From: DATARN01 sp036264135
Lineage (GTDB): Bacteria > Actinomycetota > Acidimicrobiia > Acidimicrobiales > Palsa-688
Assembly: GCA_036264135.1 (NCBI GenBank)
Contig: DATARN010000069.1
Span: forward strand, 37,044 to 101,043
Reading direction: 5' to 3'
DNA: 64,000 bases
Made by a program: the position numbers and the translations under genes. This document shows positions 42,915-51,455 of this stretch, piece by piece. Each line of letters begins with the position of its first letter. Position 1 is the stretch's first letter. Under the pieces are notes generated by a model, which made no database searches, had not been told where the DNA came from, and saw only the letters and a list, made by a program, of their open reading frames with translations.

Positions 42915-44684
42915 TTACCTCTCAGGTTCGTCGGGATCGGGCAGGCGGGGGCCGGCAATGCGCAGATCGCCGCGGCGGCGAGTCACGCCGGTGGCGTCCA
43001 GTTCCGCCAGCAGCGGCAGGACGTGCTTGCGGGTGACGCCGAGGGCGGTGCGGACGTCGGCCACGGTGACCCCGTCGGGCGCGCCGCGCAGCAGCCCGGC
43101 CACCACCCGGGCGGCGCCCTCGACCGCCTCGGCGGCGAAGTACACGCCGTCGCGCCCGACGACGAGCCCCCGCCGCACCAGCTCACGGACGACCTGGCGG
43201 TCGACGCCGTCGGGTGGCGGGGGCGCCCAGGGGGCGTCACGAAGCGCCGCCAGCCACGGGTCGGCGGCCAGCGTCTGATCCGCCGCCGCGGCCGAGGACG
43301 GCCCCGCCGGCCACACCCGGCCGGCCCGCACGACGACCTGGTCGGCCAGGGTCGCCACCGCCGCCCGCTGCCGGGGGTCGAGGGCGGACAGGTCGAGGCC
43401 GAGCGGCCCGGCCGCGTGCACCAGGACAAGGACGTCCTGCTGGGTCGCGGCCAGGGCCTCGGGTGACACCACCCAGGGCCCGACGGTGGCCGGCCGGCGC
43501 TCCCCGGTCAGGCGCTCGAGGAGCGACTGGTCGACCCATCCCCGCTCGGCGACGACGCGCGATACCGAGATCGACGGGCGGGCTTTGGATGCCGGCAGGA
43601 TCGGGGCGACGTCAAGGACCTCGCCCCCGCCGATGGTCTCGGCCCGGCCGCTCTCCCGCAGGATGTAGCGGTCACCGGGCAGGAGGGGCAGGGCGACCGG
43701 CAAGTGGATGCGGACCAGGCCCGTCTCGCCCGGTGTGATCGCCGCCGCCCCGAGTACCCGCACCCGGGCCCGAAACTCGCCCGAGCCGGCGTACAGCAGG
43801 TAGGCGCCCCGCCGGGACACGTCATGGTCGATGGAGGCCAGCACGGCCAGGCTGGCGTCGAACGTTGTGGTCGGCGCCCACTGGTCGGCGCGGATCAGGG
43901 CGTCGCCCCGCCCGACCTGGTCGTGGTGCACGCCGGTGAGATTTACCGCCACCCGGTGACCGGGTCCCACCCGAAGCCGGGCCAGCTGGTGCGACTGCAG
44001 CCCGCGGATCCGAGCGGTGGTCCCTTTCCCCGTCCGGGCGGCGGTGATCACCGTGATCTCGTCGTCGACGGCGAGGACGCCGCCGGTCAGCGTGCCCGTC
44101 ACCACCGTTCCCGACCCCTTGGCCGCGAACGACCGGTCGATCCAGAGGCGTGGGCGGTCACGGTCGGCGGCAGCCGGGGTGGCGGCCAGCATGTCGTCCA
44201 GCGCCCGGCGGAGGTCGTCGAGGCCCCGACCGGTCGGAGCGTCCACCGAGACGATGGGCGCGCCCTCGAGGAAGGTGCCCGCCACCCGGTCGGCGACCTC
44301 CAGGGCGGCCAGCTCTTCCCAGTCGGCGTCGACCAGGCCGACCTTGGTCAAGGCGATGAGGCCGTGGCCGATGCCCAGCAGCTGGAGGATGCGGAGGTGC
44401 TCCTCGGATTGCGGTTTCCACGCCTCGGTGGCGGCGACGACGAACAGGCAGGCGTCGACGCCGCCCACACCGGCCAGCATGTTGCGGATGAAGCGGACGT
44501 GACCCGGGACGTCCACGAACGCCACCTCTCGCCCCGAGGGCAGGGTGGTCCACGCGAACCCCAGGTCGATGGTGAGGCCCCGAGCCTTTTCCTCGGCGAA
44601 GCGGTCGGGGTCCATGCCGGTGAGGGCCAGGACGAGGGTGGACTTGCCGTGATCGACGTGGCCGGCGGTGGCGACGACATGCAT
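42915..44684 (-). CDS. selB: selenocysteine-specific elongation factor SelB
   Basis: A 589-residue translational GTPase that brings selenocysteyl-tRNA to UGA codons with SECIS elements. The G1 motif GHVDHGKST begins at residue 8, the effector region contains ARGLTIDLGF, G3 is DVPGHV, and the G4 region reads TKVG in place of the canonical NKxD. The C-terminal half carries the winged-helix repeats (VADVRTALGVTRKHVLPLL) that bind SECIS RNA. The ATG at 44684 lies 8 bp after selA. selC and selD are not found in this window. Confidence 0.94.
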   Translation of the reverse strand: MHVVATAGHVDHGKSTLVLALTGMDPDRFAEEKARGLTIDLGFAWTTLPSGREVAFVDVPGHVRFIRNMLAGVGGVDACLFVVAATEAWKPQSEEHLRILQLLGIGHGLIALTKVGLVDADWEELAALEVADRVAGTFLEGAPIVSVDAPTGRGLDDLRRALDDMLAATPAAADRDRPRLWIDRSFAAKGSGTVVTGTLTGGVLAVDDEITVITAARTGKGTTARIRGLQSHQLARLRVGPGHRVAVNLTGVHHDQVGRGDALIRADQWAPTTTFDASLAVLASIDHDVSRRGAYLLYAGSGEFRARVRVLGAAAITPGETGLVRIHLPVALPLLPGDRYILRESGRAETIGGGEVLDVAPILPASKARPSISVSRVVAERGWVDQSLLERLTGERRPATVGPWVVSPEALAATQQDVLVLVHAAGPLGLDLSALDPRQRAAVATLADQVVVRAGRVWPAGPSSAAAADQTLAADPWLAALRDAPWAPPPPDGVDRQVVRELVRRGLVVGRDGVYFAAEAVEGAARVVAGLLRGAPDGVTVADVRTALGVTRKHVLPLLAELDATGVTRRRGDLRIAGPRLPDPDEPER

Positions 44685-44692
44685 GCCGTGGG

Positions 44693-45994
44693 TCAGGAGG
44701 CCGGGGGCGGCGCCAGCGAGGCCAGGGCCTTGGCGAGGACATCGTCGTCGGCGGGGTCCACCGAGCGCAGGTCGCAGAGCGTGGCACCGTCGTGCGCCCG
44801 GGCGATGACAGGGGGATCCCAGGCCCGCAAGGCGGCGGTGTGGTCGCCGGCCCGCTGGACCCCCACCGATGGGATCTCGGTACCCGGCAGCGAGCCCCCT
44901 CCGGCCACGCTGGCGCAGTCCACCACCTCGACGCCGCCCGCGGCGGCGGCGACCTCGCGGGCTCGCCGGCGGAGAGCGTCGGTCGGGGCGGTGGCGAAGG
45001 CCCAGAAGGGAAGGGCGGCCAGGTCGCGGCGCAGGTACGCCAGCGCGGTGGCCTGGAGCGCATCGAGGACCAGGCCTCCGGGCCGCAGGGCCCGGGCCAG
45101 CGGGTGGCGGGCGCAGCGGTCAACCAGGTCGCGGCGGCCCATCAGGATCCCCGCCTGCGGGCCGCCGAGCAGCTTGTCGCCGGAGAACGTCACCAGGGCG
45201 GCGCCGTCGGCCAGCGTCTGGCGCGCCGCCGGCTCGCCGTGCAGCCACGCCGGCGGCCCTCCCGGCAGCCAGGGGGTGGTGGCGTCGAGCAGGCCCGACC
45301 CGATGTCGGCGACCACCGGGACGCCCAGCGCGGCCAGCTCGGCCACCGTGGCCTCGGCGGTGAACCCCACGATGCGGTAGTTCGACTGGTGCACCTTGAG
45401 TACCAGTCCGGTGGTCGGCCCGACGGCGGCGGCGTAGTCCGCCGCCCGGGTGCGGTTGGTGGTGCCCACCTCGGCCAGCTGGGCGCCCGAGGCGGCCATG
45501 ACCTCGGGGATGCGAAAGCCACCGCCGATCTCGACCAGTTCCCCCCGGCTCACGATGACCTGGCGCCCGTCGCCGGCCAGGGCGGTTGCCGCCAGCAGGA
45601 CCGCCGCCGCCCCGTTGTTGACGACGAGCGCCGCCTCGGCGCCCGCCGCCCGAGCCAGCAGGGAGGCGGCGTGGCGATGGCGCGATCCCCGCCGGCCGGT
45701 TGCCAGGTCGAATTCGACGTTGGCGTAGCGGACGGACCCCCCGCCGACCCCCGGCAGCGGCGCCGCGGGGCGCGGCGCCCGGCCCAGGTTGGTGTGCAGC
45801 AGGACACCGGTGGCGTTGATGACCGGGCGCAGCAGGGCGGCCGCCGTGGCCTCCGCCTGGCGGCGAGCGGTCGCCGGGTCCCCGGCGGCGATGGCGGCGC
45901 GGGCGGCGTCGACCAGCAGCGGCTGGGGGAGAGCGACGTCGGCGATGCTCCTGGCCAGAGCATCGACCGAAGGCGGGCGGCGGCGGTCGGGCAC
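44693..45994 (-). CDS. selA: L-seryl-tRNA(Sec) selenium transferase
   Basis: A 433-residue PLP enzyme that converts Ser-tRNA(Sec) to Sec-tRNA(Sec) with selenophosphate. The motif VINATGVLLHTNLGRAP near residue 57 is diagnostic, and the PLP lysine is in TFSGDKLLGGPQAGI. The two-gene selA-selB unit shows that the organism can make selenoproteins. The gene is divergent from the penicillin-binding protein gene with a spacing of about 60 bp. Confidence 0.95.
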   Translation of the reverse strand: MPDRRRPPSVDALARSIADVALPQPLLVDAARAAIAAGDPATARRQAEATAAALLRPVINATGVLLHTNLGRAPRPAAPLPGVGGGSVRYANVEFDLATGRRGSRHRHAASLLARAAGAEAALVVNNGAAAVLLAATALAGDGRQVIVSRGELVEIGGGFRIPEVMAASGAQLAEVGTTNRTRAADYAAAVGPTTGLVLKVHQSNYRIVGFTAEATVAELAALGVPVVADIGSGLLDATTPWLPGGPPAWLHGEPAARQTLADGAALVTFSGDKLLGGPQAGILMGRRDLVDRCARHPLARALRPGGLVLDALQATALAYLRRDLAALPFWAFATAPTDALRRRAREVAAAAGGVEVVDCASVAGGGSLPGTEIPSVGVQRAGDHTAALRAWDPPVIARAHDGATLCDLRSVDPADDDVLAKALASLAPPPAS

Positions 45995-46057
45995 CCTGCG
46001 AGCCTATTGGGGGCCGCCCCCCGGGCGGCGGGCCACCCGCGCGAAGCTCTTGCCAGC

Positions 46058-48295
46058 ATGCTGCCCCGCCCCGCCCGCATGGTCCTCGACTCTGTCCTGC
46101 TGCTGGTGACGGTGTCGGTCGGCGTCCCTGTCGCGGTGATCGTGACGATCCTGGGGGCGCTCATCTTCCTGCCCCTGCCCGCCACCATCCCGCCGCCGAA
46201 ACCGCTCACCAGCATCACGCCGAGCCAGGTGTACGACCGCAACGGCAACCTCATCGCCACCTTCCACCAGTTCGACGAGCGCATCCCGGTGACCGAGAAG
46301 GACATCCCGCCGGTGCTGAAAGAAGCGGTCGTGGCCATCGAGGACCGGAACTTCTACCAGCACGGCGGCGTGGACATCCGGGGCAGCCTGCGCGCCCTCT
46401 TCGCCGACCTCAACGGCAAGTCATTGCAGGGTGGCTCGACCATCACCCAGCAGTACGTGAAACTCACCTACACCAACGGCCAGCGCACCCTGGCCCGGAA
46501 GATCCGGGAAGCCATCCTCGCCAGCAAGCTCGACCGGAGCAGCTCGAAGGACGAGATCCTGTTCCAGTACCTGAACACGATCTACTTCGGCGACGGCAGC
46601 TACGGGATCGGGGCGGCCTCGGAGAACTACTTCCGCATACCGGTCAGCCAACTCAACGTTTCCCAAGCGGCGTTGCTCGCCGGCCTCATTGCCGCCCCGA
46701 GCAGTTGGGCGCCACGGGAGAACCCGAGCAGCGCCGAGGACCGCCGGGTGCTGGTCCTCGACAAGATGCTGCAGCAGGGCTACATCACCCAGGAGGAGCA
46801 CGACGCCGCGGTGGGCCAGCCGGTGACCAACCTGGCCGCCGGGCAGACGGCCAATCCCGCCGAGACCACGGTCTACCCGCCCCAGCAGGACAAACCCAAG
46901 TACCCGGCCTTCGTCGACTACCTCCTGCGGTGGCTGCTCCAGAAGTACGGCCCGCAGATGGTCTACCAGGGCGGCCTGCGGGTCCAGACGACCCTCGACC
47001 CAGCCGTCCAGGCCGAGGCCGAGGCCTCGGTGCAGGCGTCGCTCAAGGGCACCGCCGAGCCTCTCGAGATGGCGCTGGCGACGGTGGAGCCGCAAACCGG
47101 GTTCGTCGACGCCATCGTGGGCGGCCGGGACTTCGGCGGCGCCGGCCCATACGCCCAGGTGAACTTCGCCCTCGGGGGGTGCGAGGCCAAACCGGCCGCC
47201 AGCGTGACCGTCGAGGTGCCGGCCGACTGCTGGAACGGCGTGGACATCACCAGCCGCACCGGCATCGCCGGTCGCCAGCCGGGATCGGCGTGGAAGCCGT
47301 TCGTGCTGGCCACCGCCTTCGCCGAGGGCATCCCGCCCACGCGGGTCTACCCCGCGCCTCGGGTCTACGTCATTCCCAACTGCAAGCCGTCGCCCACCAA
47401 CCCCTGCACCATCTCCAACAACGAAGGCGAGGGCGGCGGTGCGTCGACCATCCGGGTGGCCACCGTGCTGTCGATCAATACGGTCTACGCCCAGCTGATC
47501 CGCGACACCGGCTGCGTCCAGGTGGCCCAGATGGCCCAGAAGCTCGGCATCACCTCGGCGTGGTACAGCTCGCAGGTGCAGACCTGCAGCGGCGCCTACG
47601 CCCTGGGAGAGGTCGGGGTGTCGCCCCTCGACATGGCGTCGGCGTACGGCGTCTTCGACAACCACGGGGCCCGGGCGGTGCCGACACCGGTGCTCAAGGT
47701 CATCGACGGCGGCGGCAAGGTCCTGGTCGACAACATTTCCACCCCGCCCCATTCGACCCAGGTCATCGATCCCATCATCGCCGACAACGTCACCGACGTC
47801 CTCCGGGGCGTCATCACGTCGGGGACGGGCACGGGCGCCAACATCGGCCGCCCCGCCGCCGGCAAGACCGGCACGACGAGCAAGTTCACCAACGCCTGGT
47901 TCGTGGGCTACACGCCGTCGCGATCCACGGCGGTGTGGATGGGCTACGCCAACAACCAGTCGACGTCGCTGGTGCTTCCCGGTGTCGGCAACGTCTTCGG
48001 CGGCACCGTCCCCGCCTCGACCTGGAAGAGCTTCATGAGCGCGTCGCTGGCCAAGGTCACCCCGACCGACTTCAGCCAGCCGCCCCCCCTCCAGTCACTG
48101 ACCGATCAGCTGAACACCCAGGCGCGGGGCGGCATCAACCCGGGGGCGCCGGTGGCCCCGGCGGACACACCGCTCGGCGGCCCGTATGTCGTCGGGTCCG
48201 CCGGCGGCAACGTCGTCCTCCCCGCCCCGAGCACCACCCTGCCGCCCGCCACCACCGTCCCGTCGCCGACCACCAGCACGACCCTGCACCACTGA
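46058..48295 (+). CDS. class A penicillin-binding protein
   Basis: A 745-residue bifunctional peptidoglycan synthase. One N-terminal membrane helix lies at about residues 10-45. The GT51 glycosyltransferase domain has AIEDRNFYQHGG, GGSTITQQYVKL and KLDRSSSKDEILFQYLNTIYFG. The transpeptidase domain has the catalytic serine in GSAWKP, the SIN triad in TVLSINTVYAQ and the KTGTT box. The Pro/Thr-rich tail (LPPATTVPSPTTSTTLHH) replaces the PASTA domain of mycobacterial PonA2. ATG at 46058. Confidence 0.94.
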   Translation: MLPRPARMVLDSVLLLVTVSVGVPVAVIVTILGALIFLPLPATIPPPKPLTSITPSQVYDRNGNLIATFHQFDERIPVTEKDIPPVLKEAVVAIEDRNFYQHGGVDIRGSLRALFADLNGKSLQGGSTITQQYVKLTYTNGQRTLARKIREAILASKLDRSSSKDEILFQYLNTIYFGDGSYGIGAASENYFRIPVSQLNVSQAALLAGLIAAPSSWAPRENPSSAEDRRVLVLDKMLQQGYITQEEHDAAVGQPVTNLAAGQTANPAETTVYPPQQDKPKYPAFVDYLLRWLLQKYGPQMVYQGGLRVQTTLDPAVQAEAEASVQASLKGTAEPLEMALATVEPQTGFVDAIVGGRDFGGAGPYAQVNFALGGCEAKPAASVTVEVPADCWNGVDITSRTGIAGRQPGSAWKPFVLATAFAEGIPPTRVYPAPRVYVIPNCKPSPTNPCTISNNEGEGGGASTIRVATVLSINTVYAQLIRDTGCVQVAQMAQKLGITSAWYSSQVQTCSGAYALGEVGVSPLDMASAYGVFDNHGARAVPTPVLKVIDGGGKVLVDNISTPPHSTQVIDPIIADNVTDVLRGVITSGTGTGANIGRPAAGKTGTTSKFTNAWFVGYTPSRSTAVWMGYANNQSTSLVLPGVGNVFGGTVPASTWKSFMSASLAKVTPTDFSQPPPLQSLTDQLNTQARGGINPGAPVAPADTPLGGPYVVGSAGGNVVLPAPSTTLPPATTVPSPTTSTTLHH

Positions 48296-48333
48296 CCACA
48301 CGTGGCACCCCAACGCCGGGGCAACGGAGCGGT

Positions 48334-49269
48334 TCAGCTGTGAGCGCCGGCGCTGAAGGTTCCGTTGGGGCAGCTCAGCACCCGGCTGCACGCCGCCTGG
48401 ATCACCGGCGCGAACCACACCGAATCGGTGGGAAAGTTCAGAGGGGCGTAGCCCCGCGACGCCACCGCCACCACCTTGCCGCTGGAGTCCACCAGCGGGC
48501 CGCCCTGAAATGCCGGGCCGACCGGGGCGGTGTGCTCGATCCCCGAGGAGGAGACGTCAGTCACCGTGCCCTGCGTGACCTGGGCGCCGAGCGACCCGAG
48601 GGCGGAAACGCCGAAGATCCGGTCCCCGATCTGCGGTCCCGGCGAGGCGGGCGCCGGCTGCAGCGCCGGCGTATTGCCCCGGGGCAGGATGATCAGGGCC
48701 AGGTCGGTCGCCGGGTCCCAGTTGTAGACCGAAACCGTGACCGGGCCGCCGTTGGCCTGGCTCACCATGACCGGGGGGCCCGGCTTTCTGGTGGCCGCCA
48801 CGATCGTCGTGTACGACGTGATGAGCAGCGTCTGGCCCGAGTCGGCAGCGATGGCGAAGGCCGACCCGATGGACGGCTGGCCGTTCTGATCGCGGGTCGA
48901 AACGAGGAACATGGAGGGCGCCAGCTTCTTGTCGAGACTCTGCAGGGCCGTCCCGCTCAGCGCGCTGAGCGGACCGAGGGCGCTGTCGATCTGCGACTTG
49001 GCCTGCGCCGCGGTGTTGGCCAGGTCCCCCTGGGCGCTTTGGAAGGCCTTCTGGTACGTGTTGATCAGGGTGTTGACCCGGTCGTTGGTCTTCTGCAGCC
49101 GGTACTCGTAGTACGAGAACAGCACGGCGCCGCTGAACGCCGCCCCGATCGAGGCCGCCAGCACGACGACCGCCATGCCCACGGCGGTGCGGGGCAGGAG
49201 GCGCTCGCGGGTCTGGCCGAACGTGCGCATCACCACGAGGCGCCGTCCGGCGGTGGGCTCAGCCGGCAT
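48334..49269 (-). CDS. membrane-anchored HtrA-like protein lacking catalytic residues
   Basis: A 311-residue protein with a basic N-terminus, one transmembrane helix near residues 28-52, a coiled-coil-like stretch (QKTNDRVNTLINTYQKAFQS) and a trypsin-fold domain. The aspartate motif DPATDLALI is intact. The catalytic histidine position reads LITSYTTI in place of TNxHV, and the serine loop reads FQGGPLVD in place of GNSGGPL. It is therefore probably a pseudoprotease with a binding or scaffold role. No PDZ domain follows. It is convergent with the PBP gene. Confidence 0.82.
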   Translation of the reverse strand: MPAEPTAGRRLVVMRTFGQTRERLLPRTAVGMAVVVLAASIGAAFSGAVLFSYYEYRLQKTNDRVNTLINTYQKAFQSAQGDLANTAAQAKSQIDSALGPLSALSGTALQSLDKKLAPSMFLVSTRDQNGQPSIGSAFAIAADSGQTLLITSYTTIVAATRKPGPPVMVSQANGGPVTVSVYNWDPATDLALIILPRGNTPALQPAPASPGPQIGDRIFGVSALGSLGAQVTQGTVTDVSSSGIEHTAPVGPAFQGGPLVDSSGKVVAVASRGYAPLNFPTDSVWFAPVIQAACSRVLSCPNGTFSAGAHS

Positions 49270-49456
49270 GTACGGCGTAGGTGCTTAGACTGGGAGGAGC
49301 TGCAGATTCTCCGCATAGGGCGCCAACGTAACCCCGCCGCGCTCACCACTGCCGATCAGCAGCCGGTTCCCGCCACTGCGATCCACCGCCCCGAACGTCC
49401 CCCCTGGCCGTCCCCCGACCCCATCGTCCCGTCCCGACGAGCCTCTTGGAGCAGGC

Positions 49457-50593
49457 TTGGCTGACCGCAACCTCACCATCCTCCCGCTGGCGGAAGCGGC
49501 CGGCGTGCTCGGCCTGCCGCCGGCCGCGGTCGTCGCGTTGGTCGACGCCGGCTACCTGACATCCGACAGGGTCGGTTCCGACGGGCCGCGGTTCCGGCTC
49601 GCCGACCTGAAGGCGTTCGTGGCTCGCAACAGCGGAACCGAGGATCGACTCGATTTCGACGCGAGCCTCGACGAGCGGCATCCGGTCGACCCCCAGGAGC
49701 TCCTCGACGCCCTCGACGGGCGGGCCCCCGAGATGGCCGAGCGGGTGTTCGCCATCTTCTCGACGGTGTTCGCCGAGGCCCGGGAGTGGGCGCCCACCGA
49801 GCAGGCCCGCTTCATCGAGCAGGCCCGCTCCCGCTTCGAAGCCATTCTTGCCGTCGCCGCCCAGGGCGCCGAAGTGGACGAGGCGCTGGTCGGCGACCTG
49901 CAGGAGGTCGGCGCCCAGGCCGCCCGGTCGACCGCCCCCCTCCCCCAGCTACTGGTCATCCTGCGGATCTCGCGGGACCTGGTCGTGCAGACGGCGGTCG
50001 AACTGGCCGAGGCCCAGGGTCGGCACTGGGGGCTGGCGCTCTCGCTGCTGCTCACCCGGATCCTCCCGGCCATGGATCGCCTCACCGACGCGCTGGCCCA
50101 GGGGTACTGGTCGGCGATGCTGCTCGGCCGCCCGCTCGAGGCGCACGACCTGCTCCTCAGCCCCCGCCCCGTCAATCTGGCGGGCGTCGTCGCCGCCGCC
50201 GTGCAGTCGCGGGCCGACGCCGCGGGCGTGGAAACGGCCGTCGCGGACGACCTCGTCGTGCTGGCCGATGCCCGCCGCCTGGAGCAGGTGGTCGCCAACC
50301 TCATCGACAACGCCACCGCCCATGGCGCCCCTCCCGTGGCCGTCACCGCCCAGGCCGCGGCGGACGCCGTCGTCCTCACCGTGGCCGATCACGGCGCCGG
50401 CGTGCCCGAGGCCCTCGTGCCCACCCTGTTCAGCGGCGTGCGCCTGCTCGGCTCGCCCCATGGCACCGGCCCGGGGCTGGCGCTGGTGCGAAGCCTGGTC
50501 GAGGCCATGGGGGGCCGCGTCTGGTACCAGCCGGGCGCCGGCGGAGGGGCCGAGTTCTGTCTCGGGCTCCCCGTCCCGCCGGGGCAACGGTGA
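49457..50593 (+). CDS. histidine-kinase-like ATPase with N-terminal helix-turn-helix
   Basis: A 378-residue cytoplasmic protein. Residues 1-55 look like an excisionase/MerR-type DNA-binding helix-turn-helix (LAEAAGVLGLPPAAVVALVDAGYL). The middle is a helical RsbR-like or sensor region. The C-terminus is a HATPase domain with N box VVANLIDNATAHG, VADHGAGVPE and GTGPGLALVRSLVEAMGG. There is no membrane helix and no obvious HisKA box. The TTG start at 49457 has GGAGCAGG upstream. It may regulate the ABC exporter that follows 52 bp later. Confidence 0.75.
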   Translation: MADRNLTILPLAEAAGVLGLPPAAVVALVDAGYLTSDRVGSDGPRFRLADLKAFVARNSGTEDRLDFDASLDERHPVDPQELLDALDGRAPEMAERVFAIFSTVFAEAREWAPTEQARFIEQARSRFEAILAVAAQGAEVDEALVGDLQEVGAQAARSTAPLPQLLVILRISRDLVVQTAVELAEAQGRHWGLALSLLLTRILPAMDRLTDALAQGYWSAMLLGRPLEAHDLLLSPRPVNLAGVVAAAVQSRADAAGVETAVADDLVVLADARRLEQVVANLIDNATAHGAPPVAVTAQAAADAVVLTVADHGAGVPEALVPTLFSGVRLLGSPHGTGPGLALVRSLVEAMGGRVWYQPGAGGGAEFCLGLPVPPGQR

Positions 50594-50645
50594 ACATTGG
50601 GGGAAAGTGGACAGAGTGGGCTGGACCCCCACTTAGTCTGGACCG

Positions 50646-51455
50646 GTGATCACCGACCTCGAGGGCCGGGGTAGCACCGGGCCCAGCCAGCGCCCCCCGA
50701 TCCTGGTCGCCACCGGCGTCCGCAAGGTGTACCGCACGGGTGCCGAGACGGTCGAGGCCTTGCGGGGCGTCGACCTGATCGTCGAGGCCGGCCAGTTCCT
50801 GGCGGTCATGGGGCCTTCCGGGTCGGGCAAGACGACCCTCCTCAACTGTCTCTCCGGACTCGACGACATCGACGCCGGCCGTATCGAGGTCGACGGTGAG
50901 GAGCTCACCACCATGAGCGACGCCCGCCGCACTGCCCACCGGGCCAAGGCCATGGGGTTCATCTTCCAGGCCTTCAACCTCATCCCAGTCTTCACCGCCA
51001 CCGAGAATGTCGAACTGCCCCTGCTGCTGGCCGGCGTCGCTCCCCGAAAAGCCCGCCAGGCGGCCCAGCGGACCCTCATCCGCGTCGGCCTCGGCCAGCG
51101 TCTGAACCACCGGCCGACGGAGCTGTCGGGTGGCGAGCAGCAGCGAGTCACCATCGCCCGGGCCCTGGCCGGGCGGCCCAAAATTGTGTGGGCCGACGAG
51201 CCGACCGGCAACCTCGACACCGAAACCGCCCAGCAGGTGATGTCTCTCCTCGGCGAGCTGCACCGCGACGGCCTCACCCTCATCCTCGTCACCCACGACC
51301 ACGAGATCGGTGCCACCGCCGAGCGCCGCATCGAAGTGCGTGACGGGAACATCGTGGCCGACCAGCGCCTCTCGCCGCCGGCGACGCCGGCAGCCGCAGC
51401 GGTCCCCCCGGCAACCGAGCCACCGGCACCCGCGGCGGTCATCCCGGCGCCGTGA
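50646..51455 (+). CDS. MacB/LolD-type ABC transporter ATP-binding protein
   Basis: A 269-residue ABC ATPase. Walker A is GPSGSGKTT near residue 56, the Q-loop is FIFQAFNLIPVFT, the signature is LSGGEQQRV, and Walker B is IVWADEPTGNLD. The family powers MacB/FtsX-type mechanotransmission exporters. The GTG start at 50646 lies about 50 bp after the kinase gene. A 40-residue Pro/Ala tail is unusual. It overlaps the permease by 4 bp. Confidence 0.93.
   Translation: MITDLEGRGSTGPSQRPPILVATGVRKVYRTGAETVEALRGVDLIVEAGQFLAVMGPSGSGKTTLLNCLSGLDDIDAGRIEVDGEELTTMSDARRTAHRAKAMGFIFQAFNLIPVFTATENVELPLLLAGVAPRKARQAAQRTLIRVGLGQRLNHRPTELSGGEQQRVTIARALAGRPKIVWADEPTGNLDTETAQQVMSLLGELHRDGLTLILVTHDHEIGATAERRIEVRDGNIVADQRLSPPATPAAAAVPPATEPPAPAAVIPAP

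Noticed and set aside
42866..46057. Search for tRNA-Sec (selC) next to selAB
   Set aside because: No long-acceptor tRNA of about 95 bases could be folded in the intergenic gaps on either strand.
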